The notes: a model not told the origin generated them from the sequence alone. 38,152 nt of DNA from Deltaproteobacteria bacterium RBG_16_49_23 (GCA_001798855.1 MGQQ01000036.1:1-38152); one strand, 5' to 3'. Positions 25,147 through 33,716 are shown, numbered from the stretch's first letter. Numbers and translations: made by a program.

Positions 25147-26634
25147 CTACCCTTGAGGGGAATGGAGGGGTAATTTTACTATAAAAGAGCTCCCTTTCCC
25201 AGGTTCGCTTTGAACGGCGATCTCACCACGATGAGCTTCGACAATCCACTTGCAGATACTGAGCCCAAGGCCGCTTCCTCCCTGTTCCCTGGAACGGGCT
25301 TTGTCCACTCTAAAAAATCGATTAAAAATTCTCTCCTGGTCCTCTTGAGCAATTCCTATGCCCGTGTCTGCAACGATAACTTTAGCGAATTCTCTTATTC
25401 TTTTTTCAGGAGGAATCAGGGGGCTTAAAAAGTCCCCCGTCTCTTTTGTTAAAGTGATCAGGATGCTTCCGCCTTCTTCGGTATATTTTATCCCGTTATC
25501 AATCAAATTGATAAAGAGTTCCCTCATTCGAAGGGAATCTCCGAGAACATGAATCTCTTCCACGCCTTCCGCGACGCCTTCGGTATGGTGATTCGAGGTT
25601 TCGATCCGGATGTTCTTGGGTTGAGCCAGGATCTTCATTTGCTCGGTCAACCCGGAGAGGAACCTGGTCAAATTGATATCCTCTTTATTCAATCGGATCT
25701 CGCCGATATCCGCTTTGGAGAGCAAAAGGAGGTCCTCCACAATCTTTGACATGCGATTGACCTCTTCCAAATTACTCTCCAGAATCTGCTCATATTCCTG
25801 AGGGGGCCTTTTTTTTCGGAGAGCGACTTCCACTTCCCCTTTGAGGATGGTAAGAGGGGTTTTTAATTCATGGGAAGCATCCGTTGTAAATTGTTTGATC
25901 TGGCGGAAGGATTGATCCAATCGGGAGATCATCTCATTGAAGGTATCAATCAGTCTCGATATCTCATCCTTGACCTTGAGGGTCTGGATCCTCTGGTTCA
26001 AATTTTGGGAGGTGATCATTCGCGCCGCCTGGGTAATGCGATCGACCGGTTTCAACGCCTTGTTCGCAAGAAATTGCCCCCCCAGGCTGGCGATCATGAG
26101 GATCGAAGGAACCGTAATGATCAGAATGATCAGAAGGGTCTTGAGGGCATCCTCGACATCTTCAAGTGAGGAGGCGACCTGAATCATTTTGGTCACCTGG
26201 TTGTTCTCTTTCACAGGGTAGGTCAGGATGCGCAACCGGGTATTTCCAAATGAATGATTTGTTTCATAAGTGATCAACCCTTTTGAGGCGTTCCTGAGAG
26301 CATTGAGGCTGATTGGAAGCTGGACACTTTTTAAGTTTTCTGATGTTCGACCGATCCTTCCTGATTCGTCCAGGACCTGGATGAATTTCCCGATGGGTTT
26401 TAAATTCATTGAAGTTTCCAGGGTTTGATCGATGTTCCCAAAACCGAATTTGAATAAAGGCGAGGTTGATTCCGCAGCGATCAGCTCAGCAAGAGACCTC
26501 AGTTTATTATCCACATCACGGTAGAGGCTTCTGGAAAGTGTGAAGTACAAAAAACTGCTGAAGGAGATCATCAGAATTCCCAGGATGAGGACATACCATA
26601 GGGTGAGTTTAAATCGAAGGCTCCTGAAATCCAT
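25147..26634 (-). CDS. Membrane sensor histidine kinase, CusS/heavy-metal type
   Basis: The 495-residue kinase has membrane helices at about 12-32 and 167-190 bracketing a periplasmic sensor of about 135 residues, then a HAMP linker, HisKA with H255 in DASHELKTPLTIL, an N box at ELFINLIDNGIKYTEEG, and G boxes at VADTGIGIAQEDQERIFNRF and GGSGLGLSICKWIVEAHRG. This layout is shared with CusS/heavy-metal sensor kinases, but the ligand cannot be read from sequence. Its partner is the OmpR-type regulator 149 bases upstream. In most such pairs the two genes touch or overlap; here the junction is filled by repeats. The ATG lies at 26632-26634. Confidence 0.9.
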   Translation of the reverse strand: MDFRSLRFKLTLWYVLILGILMISFSSFLYFTLSRSLYRDVDNKLRSLAELIAAESTSPLFKFGFGNIDQTLETSMNLKPIGKFIQVLDESGRIGRTSENLKSVQLPISLNALRNASKGLITYETNHSFGNTRLRILTYPVKENNQVTKMIQVASSLEDVEDALKTLLIILIITVPSILMIASLGGQFLANKALKPVDRITQAARMITSQNLNQRIQTLKVKDEISRLIDTFNEMISRLDQSFRQIKQFTTDASHELKTPLTILKGEVEVALRKKRPPQEYEQILESNLEEVNRMSKIVEDLLLLSKADIGEIRLNKEDINLTRFLSGLTEQMKILAQPKNIRIETSNHHTEGVAEGVEEIHVLGDSLRMRELFINLIDNGIKYTEEGGSILITLTKETGDFLSPLIPPEKRIREFAKVIVADTGIGIAQEDQERIFNRFFRVDKARSREQGGSGLGLSICKWIVEAHRGEIAVQSEPGKGSSFIVKLPLHSPQG

Positions 26635-26647
26635 TTATTCCCTTTTT

Positions 26648-26723
26648 ACCCCGTTAGAAATAATGCCCCGCTGCTCTGCAGCGAGGTTGTGGGTTGCTGC
26701 CCCGCCGGAATTTCTAACGGGGT
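26648..26723. repeat. 76-bp palindromic element, copy 1 (ACCCCGTTAGAAAT ends)
   Basis: The ends at 26648-26661 (ACCCCGTTAGAAAT) and 26710-26723 are perfect 14-base inverted repeats. A second, longer element with the same ends lies at 37095-37256 in opposite orientation. In that copy the bases just inside the ends also match (AATGCCCCGCTG at one end, TCC-GCGGGG at the other). The element sits within the two-component operon, 14 bases from the kinase start codon. It has no reading frame and looks like a non-autonomous mobile or REP-type element. Confidence 0.8.
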
Positions 26724-26738
26724 TTACGATCTCCCGGT

Positions 26739-26794
26739 CCTGTACCATGTTAGGTTCAGGGCCTGCCCTGTACCATGCTAGGTTCAGGGCCTGT
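26739..26794. repeat. Tandem duplication of 28 bp spanning the regulator stop codon
   Basis: Two units at 26739-26766 and 26767-26794 match at 26 of 28 positions (each contains CCTGTACCATG and AGGTTCAGGGCCTG). The second unit contains the last codons and TGA of the response regulator, so the first unit looks like a duplication of the gene end into the spacer, next to the 76-bp element. Confidence 0.75.
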
Positions 26795-27461
26795 CCGGAG
26801 TGAGGATATACCCGACTCCACGGATGGTATGGATCAGTTTTGGCTCGAATCCCTTATCGATCTTTTTTCTGAGGTAGTTGACATAGACATCGACGACATT
26901 CGTCATGGAATCGAAGTGATAATCCCAGACATGCTCAGAAATCATTGTCCGGGTCATCACCTTGTTCGGATTCCTCATGAAATATTCTAAAAGAGCATAC
27001 TCCTTGCTGGTGAGTTCAATCTCTTTTTCCCCTCTTGTCACCCTGTGCGTCATCGGGGACAGGAGTAAGTCAGCCAATTTCAGAACCGGTTCCGTATCCC
27101 CTCTCTCTCTGCGCAAAAGGGCACGGACCCGGGCTAAAAATACTTTAAATTCAAAGGGTTTGGTTAAGTAATCATCACTTCCGGAGTCCAACCCCTTGAC
27201 AATATCCTCGGCGGTATCCTTTGCAGTGACAACCAGAATGGGCACTTTATTTTTGCTACTTCTTATTCTCCTTAAAACCTCCAACCCATCTATTTTGGGG
27301 ATCATTAAATCGAGCACAATTAAGTCGTACTCATTCACTTCAGACATATAGAGGGCCGACTCCCCATCAAGGGCTGTATCAACGGCATAGTGTTCCTCTT
27401 CCAGCCCTTTTTTAATAAAATTGGCTACTTTAATCTCATCTTCTACGATTAAAATTCTCAT
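26784..27461 (-). CDS. OmpR/PhoB-family response regulator
   Basis: From the ATG at 27461 the protein has 225 residues: a receiver domain (MRILIVEDE start, acidic pair E7-D8, phospho-acceptor D51 in VLDLMIP, KPF lysine) and a winged-helix DNA-binding domain with SKEYALLEYFMRNPNKVMTR and VDVYVNYLRKKID, ending in RGVGYIL. An in-frame TTG-type extension to 27500 exists, but the predicted -10 box at 27499-27504 overlaps it and GGGGGGA sits before ATG 27461, so I choose the shorter form. It is the upstream gene of a pair with the sensor kinase. The target operon is not identifiable here. Confidence 0.9.
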   Translation of the reverse strand: MRILIVEDEIKVANFIKKGLEEEHYAVDTALDGESALYMSEVNEYDLIVLDLMIPKIDGLEVLRRIRSSKNKVPILVVTAKDTAEDIVKGLDSGSDDYLTKPFEFKVFLARVRALLRRERGDTEPVLKLADLLLSPMTHRVTRGEKEIELTSKEYALLEYFMRNPNKVMTRTMISEHVWDYHFDSMTNVVDVYVNYLRKKIDKGFEPKLIHTIRGVGYILTPDRP

Positions 27462-27498
27462 CGTCGGTTTCCCCCCGGAAGGGTTAAAACTTAATAAC

Positions 27499-27526
27499 AT
27501 TATAAATTTAATATAAAAAATTGCAA
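27499..27526 (-). promoter_or_regulatory. Promoter for the OmpR-type regulator and kinase
   Basis: On the minus strand TTGCAA (plus 27521-27526), a 16-base spacer and a perfect TATAAT (plus 27499-27504). It would start transcription about 30 bases before the chosen ATG at 27461. Confidence 0.6.
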
Positions 27527-27577
27527 TATTGAAGTTTTTGTTCGAAAGATTTCTTTTATAAAATCCGGTTCAAAGGG

Positions 27578-27607
27578 TTGACACCTTGCCATCAACTTTG
27601 TTAGCAT
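27578..27607 (+). promoter_or_regulatory. Promoter for the carbon-nitrogen hydrolase
   Basis: Perfect TTGACA at 27578-27583 and TAGCAT at 27602-27607, 18 bases apart, followed by a short leader and a GGAGAGG ribosome site before the TTG start. The -10 box matches at four of six positions, so this is moderate support. Confidence 0.45.
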
Positions 27608-27638
27608 TTCAGAAATTTTCAAATCGGAGAGGTGGACG

Positions 27639-28457
27639 TTGATCAAACTGGCGGGAATCCAGATCTCTTGTATTGAAGAAAAAGAGAAGAATATCGAAAA
27701 GGCGACAAAATTTTTACAAATTGCTGCTGAGCGGGGAGCCAACCTCATCTGCTTTCAGGAACTTTTTGGGACACACTGGTTTCCAAAGGAGATGAACCCC
27801 GGCCATTTCCTCCTAGCCGAGATGCCCAATGGGCCAACCGTGATGAGGATGCAAAAATTGGCTAAGGCGTATGGAGTGGTTTTGATCTGCCCCATTTTTG
27901 AAAGGGACGGGGAGGCGTACTATAATTCTGCGGTGGTCATCGATGCGGGAGGAGAAATATTAGGAAGCTACCGAAAGGTCCACGTCCCACAAATTCCCCT
28001 CTGGGAAGAGAGGTTCTATTTCTCTTCCGGTAATCTTGGGTTCCCTGTGTTTAAAACGAAGTATGCCAGTATCGGCGTTCAAATCTGTTGGGACAATTTT
28101 TTCCCGGAAGGGTCCAGAATATTGGCTCTGAAGGGAGCCCAAATCATCTTATCCCCAACGGCGGCCGCTTTCGCTTCACAGGAGAAGTGGAGAACCGTGA
28201 TTTCGAGTAACGCGATGACCAATGGGGTTTTCATATTCCGGGTGAATCGAGTGGGAAGCGAAGAGAAACAGGACTTCTACGGGAAATCCTTCTGTGTTTC
28301 TCCGGAGGGGGAATTGATGGACAAACCCAGCGGGATGAAGGAGGGGATCGCATTTATCGATATCGATCTTAAAAACATCGACAGGGTCAGAAAAGAATGG
28401 CCCTTTTTAAAAGACAGGAGGCCGGAAAATTATCAGGGGATATCAAAAGCCCTTTAA
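27639..28457 (+). CDS. Carbon-nitrogen hydrolase (nitrilase superfamily), N-carbamoylputrescine amidase-like
   Basis: The 272-residue protein has the full nitrilase-superfamily triad: E41 in CFQELFG, K113 in YRKVHVPQ, and the nucleophile C150 in GVQICWDNFFPE. RVNRVG, FYGKSF and the closing LKDRRPENY resemble AguB-type N-carbamoylputrescine amidases of polyamine synthesis, but related amidases share them, so the substrate is only suggested. The start is a TTG at 27639 behind GGAGAGG. No agmatine deiminase gene, the usual partner of aguB, is adjacent. lepB follows 31 bases downstream on the same strand, with its own ribosome site. Confidence 0.88.
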   Translation: MIKLAGIQISCIEEKEKNIEKATKFLQIAAERGANLICFQELFGTHWFPKEMNPGHFLLAEMPNGPTVMRMQKLAKAYGVVLICPIFERDGEAYYNSAVVIDAGGEILGSYRKVHVPQIPLWEERFYFSSGNLGFPVFKTKYASIGVQICWDNFFPEGSRILALKGAQIILSPTAAAFASQEKWRTVISSNAMTNGVFIFRVNRVGSEEKQDFYGKSFCVSPEGELMDKPSGMKEGIAFIDIDLKNIDRVRKEWPFLKDRRPENYQGISKAL

Positions 28458-28488
28458 TAAATATACAGGACTGATATTAGGAAGGAAG

Positions 28489-29109
28489 ATGGATAAGAGA
28501 AAATTTATAAAGGAATACTTAGAGCCCATTGTCATTGCGATATTAATCGCGCTTTTTATTCGAACGTTTATCGTTCAGGCCTTTAAAATTCCCTCCAGTT
28601 CGATGGAACCCACTCTCCAGGTAGGGGATCATATCCTTGTCAGTAAATTTATTTATGGGATTAAAGTCCCTTTTACCGGTACCAAACTATTTAAATACAA
28701 AAACCCTCAGAGAGGAGATACGATCGTATTCATCTATCCAAAAGACACGTCCAAGGATTTTATCAAGAGAGTGATCGGAATCGGGGAGGACCGGGTCGAT
28801 ATCGAGGGAAACAAAGTCTATGTCAATGGTAAACAGATCGAAGATCCATGGGGACATTACGACATAAAAAACGAATGGAGGAGAAATCTCGGTCCGGTGG
28901 GTCCGTATGAACATGTGGTGGTGCCCAAAGATCACCTCTTTGTCTTGGGAGATAATCGGGACAACAGTCAGGATGGCCGTTTCTGGGGTTTTGTCAATGT
29001 CACCGAGGTAAAGGGGAAAGCCTTCATCATCTATTTCTCATGGGATCAACATGCGGAGAACCTTTTAAATAAAATCCGGTGGGAGAGGTTTGGAAAGTTA
29101 ATTCATTGA
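28489..29109 (+). CDS. lepB: Signal peptidase I
   Basis: LepB removes signal peptides from exported proteins at the outer face of the inner membrane. The 206 residues contain one N-terminal membrane helix (about 13-30), the catalytic serine S38 in IPSSSMEPTL, the general-base lysine K93 in FIKRVIG, and the conserved GDNRDNSQDGRFWG box. The single-helix form and length resemble the Gram-positive and deltaproteobacterial types more than the two-helix E. coli enzyme. GGAAGG lies just before the ATG. The last seven bases overlap the 3' end of ribF on the other strand. Confidence 0.95.
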   Translation: MDKRKFIKEYLEPIVIAILIALFIRTFIVQAFKIPSSSMEPTLQVGDHILVSKFIYGIKVPFTGTKLFKYKNPQRGDTIVFIYPKDTSKDFIKRVIGIGEDRVDIEGNKVYVNGKQIEDPWGHYDIKNEWRRNLGPVGPYEHVVVPKDHLFVLGDNRDNSQDGRFWGFVNVTEVKGKAFIIYFSWDQHAENLLNKIRWERFGKLIH

Positions 29110-30032
29110 TCCCTGAAGACATTCTTCTTAGCCCATTCGATATCCATTTGAACCTGATCGATGAGGTCTTGCGGGGAATGAAAGCGAATCTCATCGCGAA
29201 TCCTCTTGATAAAATAGATCTGGATTTCATCGCCGTAGATCTCCCGATCAAAATTTAAGATATGAACTTCCAGTGAAAGCGACTTCGTATCAAAGGTGGG
29301 ATTGAATCCGATATTGGCCAGGCCGTTCAACGACAGATGATGCCACTTCACACTTACAGCGTAAACACCCGGTTTAGGGTAGAGTTCCTCGGTCATTTCG
29401 AGATTGGCTGTCCGAAAACCGAGATCACGGCCTCTATGGACTCCCTCGATCACCCGCCCTATAATGGGATAATCTCTTCCCAATAGTTTTGAAGCCCTTT
29501 CAACCTCTCCCTCCTTGATGAACTCTCTGATCTTGGAGCTACTGACAATCGTACCATCCACAGTTAAGGGTTCCACCACCTCCACTTCGATCCCCCAAAG
29601 TGCGCCGGCTTTTTTAAGAAATTCTACATTTCCGATTTTCCCCCTGCCAAAACGGTAGTTATATCCAACGATGATTTTTTTCGTCCCTACCTTCTCCAAT
29701 AATGTGCGTTTGACAAAATCAGAAGGTGAGATCTCGGAAAAGGCCTTTGTGAATTGAATGCAGAGGACCTTTTCCACCCCGGTCTTTTCGATCAACATCA
29801 TTTTCTTTTTAAAAGGGGTGAGCAGAGGAGGGCATTGCTCGGGAGAGAGTATTTTTAGGGGATGGGGTTCAAAGGTAACGACCACAGATTCACCGCCAAT
29901 CTTTCCGGCTTCCTCTTTAACTTTTTTAAATATTCTCTGGTGTCCCAGATGGACGCCATCAAAATTTCCCAGCGTGACCACCGGGTTCCTGAAGGGTCTT
30001 TTTAAATTTTCAATCCCGTTGATGATTTCCAT
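29103..30032 (-). CDS. ribF: Bifunctional riboflavin kinase / FAD synthetase
   Basis: RibF phosphorylates riboflavin to FMN and adenylylates FMN to FAD. The 309-residue protein begins with the FAD synthetase nucleotidyltransferase domain (VTLGNFDGVHLGHQRIF). The riboflavin kinase domain follows after about residue 185, with GRVIEGVHRGRDLGFRTANL and KPGVYAV. Length and order are normal. The ATG at 30030-30032 has no obvious ribosome site. It converges on lepB with a seven-base overlap, and no terminator is visible for either gene, so some antisense transcription across the ends is likely. Confidence 0.95.
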   Translation of the reverse strand: MEIINGIENLKRPFRNPVVTLGNFDGVHLGHQRIFKKVKEEAGKIGGESVVVTFEPHPLKILSPEQCPPLLTPFKKKMMLIEKTGVEKVLCIQFTKAFSEISPSDFVKRTLLEKVGTKKIIVGYNYRFGRGKIGNVEFLKKAGALWGIEVEVVEPLTVDGTIVSSSKIREFIKEGEVERASKLLGRDYPIIGRVIEGVHRGRDLGFRTANLEMTEELYPKPGVYAVSVKWHHLSLNGLANIGFNPTFDTKSLSLEVHILNFDREIYGDEIQIYFIKRIRDEIRFHSPQDLIDQVQMDIEWAKKNVFRDQ

Positions 30033-30143
30033 GGCAATTTTTGGGTAAAGGCTAAGGTGAGGAAGCCGGTTTGGTGCAAGGTTAATGGGTTAGGGCTAAT
30101 GATTTAAAACCATTGCCATTACCTTAACCCTCATTTCTATCGC

Positions 30144-30171
30144 TTGACTTTAACTAAAAAAAATATAAAAT
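30144..30171 (+). promoter_or_regulatory. Promoter for tRNA-Leu
   Basis: TTGACT at 30144-30149, a 16-base spacer and TAAAAT at 30166-30171, in an AT-rich stretch. It would initiate about 30 bases before the mature tRNA 5' end at 30208. Confidence 0.5.
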
Positions 30172-30207
30172 AGTATCTAAATTAATTCAATCCTGCGGTT
30201 TCAAGAG

Positions 30208-30297
30208 GCCGAAGTGGCGGAATTTGGTAGACGCGCTAGATTCAGGGTCTAGTGGGATGTAAGTCCTGTGGGGGTTCAAGTCCCCCCTTCGGCACCA
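30208..30297 (+). tRNA. tRNA-Leu (anticodon CAG)
   Basis: Acceptor arms GCCGAAG (30208-30214) and CTTCGGC pair fully, followed by discriminator A and an encoded CCA. The anticodon stem CTAGA/TCTAG encloses TTCAGGG, placing anticodon CAG at 30243-30245, which reads CUG leucine codons. A long variable arm marks a class II tRNA, and GGTTCAAGTCC forms the T loop. All arms look intact. It stands alone. Confidence 0.97.
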
Positions 30298-30307
30298 AAG
30301 AAAAATT

Positions 30308-30389
30308 GGAATGGTGGAATACTGGAATGTTGGGTAAATCTTATTTCTGGGTCTTCGTTCTTCTCATCATTCCATCAATCCATCATTCC
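30308..30389. repeat. Inverted repeat of the GGAATG-rich type after tRNA-Leu
   Basis: Arms at 30308-30329 and 30368-30389 match in inverted orientation at about 17 of 22 positions (GGAATG-TGGA-T and complement). A similar single arm, GGAATAATGGAATATTGG, lies at 10481-10498 after guaA. It ends just before the 3' end of the penicillin-binding protein gene. Confidence 0.5.
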
Positions 30390-30400
30390 GGTTTCGTATC

Positions 30401-32461
30401 TTACCTGTTTTTTGAAGAAAGATTCAAATCAAATTTGAAGAAATCGGCAGTCGGTTTTGACGCTGAAGACACCCTTTGGGTGGGCCCTGTCCCTTCCTTA
30501 AAACATTCAAGAATCGCTCCTTGACGGAGGCTCATTTGACCTGTTTTGGGGTCGATCTTCATAAACTCCAATCCTTCTGGGACAGGAAAATCTTTAACTG
30601 TTTTATTTTTCAGTATCTTTGACATAAAAGCGACCCAGATGGGAGAAGCCGCACGGGCGCCGGTTTCCTTTTCACCAAGAGATCTATCTTCGTCAAAACC
30701 CACCCACACGCCCGTAACGAGTTCAGGAGTATAACCGACAAACCAGGCATCGAAAAATTGGTCTGTGGTTCCTGTCTTTGCCGCTACTGGTCTCCCAAGC
30801 GCCCTGGCTCTCCATCCCGTCCCACTCTGAACGGCGCTCTCTAAAAGGTTTGTCATAAGATAGGCTGTCTGGGGGGTAATGACCTGTTCTGGATCGTTTG
30901 GTTCCCTCGGGAAATAGAGAGGGAGATGCTCTTCCAGAAGATTTCCATCCCTGTCCAGAATCTTTTGAATGAAGGTGGGTTTGAAGAGTTTTCCCTGATG
31001 GGCGAATACGGCATAAGCCTTCGTTAATTCATAAAGAGAGACACTGGAAGAGCCCAGAGCCATGGCCAGGTGATTGTGAAGTGAAGAAGAGATTCCAAGA
31101 TTTCGGGCATAATCCCTGATGTAATCGATCCCAATATCTCGGGCAATTTTAACGGTCACGACATTGATGGAGTGGGCAAGGGCATTTCTCAGGGTCGTTG
31201 GCCCATAAAACTTCTCATCATAATTTTTCGGTTTCCATTTTTTATTTCCGAATTCGAAAACGATCGGGGAATCAACGACGATGGAGGCAGGGGTATAGCC
31301 TTTATCCAGAGCCGAGGCAAAGACAATGGGTTTGAAGGCCGAACCGGTCTGCCTGAGGGCCTGGGTGGCGCGGTTGAACTGACTTTTTTTAAAATTTCGT
31401 CCTCCTACCATTGCCTTCGTATGTCCTGTTTCTAAGTCGAAACAGATCAACGCTCCTTCGATGTAAGAGGGGGGGGCTCCCGATGGGTACTTCTGTCTTT
31501 TCTCAACCTCTATTAACCCATGTTCAATCGCCTCCTGAGCAATGTTCTGTGTATTCAGATCGAGGGTGGTATAGACCTGTAAACCACTTTTATAGAGTCC
31601 ATCCTTGCCATATTTCTCTTCAATATATTTCCTCACATGCTCCACAAAATGGGGCGCTTTTTCAATGTGAGAATTTTGTTTTCCCTTAATGGTTATCGGC
31701 GTCTGTATTGTCCTCAGAGATTCACCAAAAGAGATAAATCCTTCTTCAACCATCCGATTCAGAATATAGGCCTGTCTCTTTTTCGCTTGTTCGAGATGGA
31801 TATGGGGTGAATATTTGCTGGGAGCCTGGGGAAGCCCTGCCATCAGGGCAGATTCTGCCAGGTTCAGTTCTTCGACGGACTTTCCATAATAAATTTCTGC
31901 GGCCACTGCCACTCCATAGGCTCCGTGACCGAGATAGATTTGGTTGAGATATAAATAGAGAATCTCTTCTTTGGAAAGGTATTTTTCAATTTTAAAAGCC
32001 AATATGGCCTCGCGTATCTTTCTCGTTAAGCTCTTTTCCGGAGTGAGGAGAAGTGACTTAACCACTTGCTGGGTGATGGTGCTTCCCCCCTGGAGTATCT
32101 CTCCTGAGAAGATATTTTTTAAAAAAGCCCTTAGAATAGCCCCGTAGTCTAATCCCTTATGTTGGAAAAACCTGGCGTCCTCACCTGCGACAAAAGCCTG
32201 GATGAGATGGTTGGGAATTCTTTCCAATGATACAACCTTCCTCTTTTCTAGGAAGAATTCTCCAATCAGTTCCCCATTTTCTGCATAAAATTTTGTGACG
32301 GTAGGCGGTTTATAATTCTTTAAATTCTCAATGCTCGGGAGGTCATGACTGAAATAGAAGTAAGAAGTAGCCCCAAACACCATGAGGGATGAGAGGGAGA
32401 TCATAATAATTGAGATCAAAATTTTAGCTGTTTTTTCTATTGACGATGATTTCATAATCAT
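30401..32461 (-). CDS. Class A penicillin-binding protein (PBP1A type)
   Basis: This bifunctional peptidoglycan synthase has a membrane anchor at about 13-35. The glycosyltransferase domain has E94 in GEDARFFQHKGLDY and GGSTITQQ at 125-132. The transpeptidase domain has S374 and K377 in TGSAFKPI, SIN, and KTGTT. The 686-residue length is shorter than E. coli PBP1A (about 850) and typical of deltaproteobacterial forms. The first ATG at 32461 and a second at 32455 both lack a ribosome site. TGT-TATAAC lies about eight bases before the first ATG, so the mRNA could be nearly leaderless. It is divergent from the GT2 gene. The C-terminal tail is short and polar. Confidence 0.92.
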   Translation of the reverse strand: MIMKSSSIEKTAKILISIIMISLSSLMVFGATSYFYFSHDLPSIENLKNYKPPTVTKFYAENGELIGEFFLEKRKVVSLERIPNHLIQAFVAGEDARFFQHKGLDYGAILRAFLKNIFSGEILQGGSTITQQVVKSLLLTPEKSLTRKIREAILAFKIEKYLSKEEILYLYLNQIYLGHGAYGVAVAAEIYYGKSVEELNLAESALMAGLPQAPSKYSPHIHLEQAKKRQAYILNRMVEEGFISFGESLRTIQTPITIKGKQNSHIEKAPHFVEHVRKYIEEKYGKDGLYKSGLQVYTTLDLNTQNIAQEAIEHGLIEVEKRQKYPSGAPPSYIEGALICFDLETGHTKAMVGGRNFKKSQFNRATQALRQTGSAFKPIVFASALDKGYTPASIVVDSPIVFEFGNKKWKPKNYDEKFYGPTTLRNALAHSINVVTVKIARDIGIDYIRDYARNLGISSSLHNHLAMALGSSSVSLYELTKAYAVFAHQGKLFKPTFIQKILDRDGNLLEEHLPLYFPREPNDPEQVITPQTAYLMTNLLESAVQSGTGWRARALGRPVAAKTGTTDQFFDAWFVGYTPELVTGVWVGFDEDRSLGEKETGARAASPIWVAFMSKILKNKTVKDFPVPEGLEFMKIDPKTGQMSLRQGAILECFKEGTGPTQRVSSASKPTADFFKFDLNLSSKNR

Positions 32462-32496
32462 TATAAGACGTTATAACAAGTAACATCAGAAAGTTC

Positions 32497-32523
32497 TTGA
32501 CTTCTTAGTCCGCAATATACAAT
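32497..32523 (+). promoter_or_regulatory. Possible promoter for the GT2 glycosyltransferase gene
   Basis: TTGACT at 32497-32502 and TACAAT at 32518-32523 with a short 15-base spacer, in the gap between the divergent genes. The boxes are good but the spacing is suboptimal, so confidence is low. Confidence 0.3.
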
Positions 32524-32581
32524 AATGGCAGAGAATTTGCAATAAATTTCATTTTGATTTCCTCCCCCCCGGCGGGGAGAA

Positions 32582-32699
32582 TGTGTCGTAATAGGGGAAA
32601 TGGTCAAAAATGTCTGAACTTGTTTCAGCATCTCATAGAATCAAATAGTTACCAGACCCTGAACCAAGTTCAGGGTGACAAAAAGGGGGTTACGACACA
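32582..32699. repeat. Element with TGTGTCGTAA/TTACGACACA ends upstream of the GT2 gene
   Basis: Perfect ten-base inverted ends at 32582-32591 and 32690-32699 enclose two smaller palindromes: CTGAA/TTCAG near 32616 and CCCTGAAC-CAA-GTTCAGGG near 32657-32675. It occupies much of the 264-base gap. A 73-codon frame across it has no ribosome site and overlaps the real gene start, so I do not call it. Confidence 0.65.
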
Positions 32700-32725
32700 G
32701 CCTCGAGAGGGAGGGGGAGTGATCC

Positions 32726-33682
32726 ATGGAAAAAAAACAGCTCGAAACGCTTTCGATCTTGATTCCTGTCTATAATGAAGTGGATAATATTTTTCCATTA
32801 TTTGAAAGCCTAATGAAGGCGCTTAAAAAAACAGAAAGGCCCTATGAGGTTATATTTATTGATGACGGAAGCACGGATAGAACTCTGGATGCCTTAATAG
32901 ACTTAAATTGTAAAAATCCTAATGTTAAGGTTATCAGTTTTACTCGAAATTTTGGACAGACCGCGGCGCTCAGTGCTGGGATCGACTCCTGCAAAGGAGA
33001 CATCATCATCCCGATGGATGGTGACCTTCAAAATGATCCCGAGAATATTCTCCTTCTTCTCCAAAAAATCGAGGAAGGCTACGATGTCGTGAGCGGCTGG
33101 AGGAAGGATCGTAAAGATCCCTTCCTGACCCGGAGGTTGCCATCTATCATTGCCAATAAGATCATCTCGTTCATAGGAGGTGTCTACCTTCATGATTACG
33201 GGTGCACACTCAAGGCTTATCGTAAAGACATTTTAAAGAATATCCGCCTCTATGGCGAGATGCACCGTTTCATTCCAATTTATGCGAAGTGGGTGGGAGC
33301 TCGCGTGACCGAGATTCCAGTCCATCATTTTCTAAGAAAATCCGGATCATCGAAATATGGAATGAGCAGAGTCTTCAAGGTCGTCCTTGACCTTATGGTG
33401 GTTAAGTTCCTGATGTCCTATTCCCAAAAACCAATCTATGTTTTTGGGGGGATAGGGCTCTTGATGGTCATAGGCGCTTTTCTCTCAGGGGGATATGCTA
33501 TCTATCTAAAGCTCTTAAAAGATATTTCATTTATTTTAACCCCTCTCCCTCTCTTAAGCGTTCTTCTATTAATGCTGGGTTTTCTTTCAATCCTGATGGG
33601 GTTTTTGGCTGAGATCATGACCAGAACCTACTATGAATCTCAAGGAAAACCAACCTATCACATTAAGGAGACCATCCCGTAA
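32726..33682 (+). CDS. GT2-family glycosyltransferase, polyprenyl-phosphate sugar transferase type
   Basis: The 318-residue enzyme has an N-terminal GT-A domain with LSILIPVYNEVDNIFPL, IDDGSTD (residues 45-51) and the metal-binding MDGDLQNDP (about 97-105). Two membrane helices lie at about 228-255 and 271-293, followed by a short basic tail. This is the layout of dolichol- or undecaprenyl-phosphate sugar transferases such as GtrB and ArnC, which load a sugar onto the lipid carrier for export. The sugar cannot be read from sequence. GGGAGGGGGAG precedes the ATG. It is separated from the amidotransferase gene by a repeat and is probably part of a surface-polysaccharide locus. Confidence 0.88.
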   Translation: MEKKQLETLSILIPVYNEVDNIFPLFESLMKALKKTERPYEVIFIDDGSTDRTLDALIDLNCKNPNVKVISFTRNFGQTAALSAGIDSCKGDIIIPMDGDLQNDPENILLLLQKIEEGYDVVSGWRKDRKDPFLTRRLPSIIANKIISFIGGVYLHDYGCTLKAYRKDILKNIRLYGEMHRFIPIYAKWVGARVTEIPVHHFLRKSGSSKYGMSRVFKVVLDLMVVKFLMSYSQKPIYVFGGIGLLMVIGAFLSGGYAIYLKLLKDISFILTPLPLLSVLLLMLGFLSILMGFLAEIMTRTYYESQGKPTYHIKETIP

Positions 33683-33716
33683 AAGATATAGGAATGAATG
33701 TTCATCATTGTCGAAA

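Noticed and set aside
27462..27500. 13-residue extension of the OmpR-type regulator
   Set aside because: The predicted -10 box overlaps it, and MRILIVEDE is the standard family start with a ribosome site.
32554..32775. 73-codon plus-strand frame before the GT2 gene
   Set aside because: It runs through the 32582-32699 palindromic element, has no ribosome site and overlaps the well-supported GT2 start in another frame.
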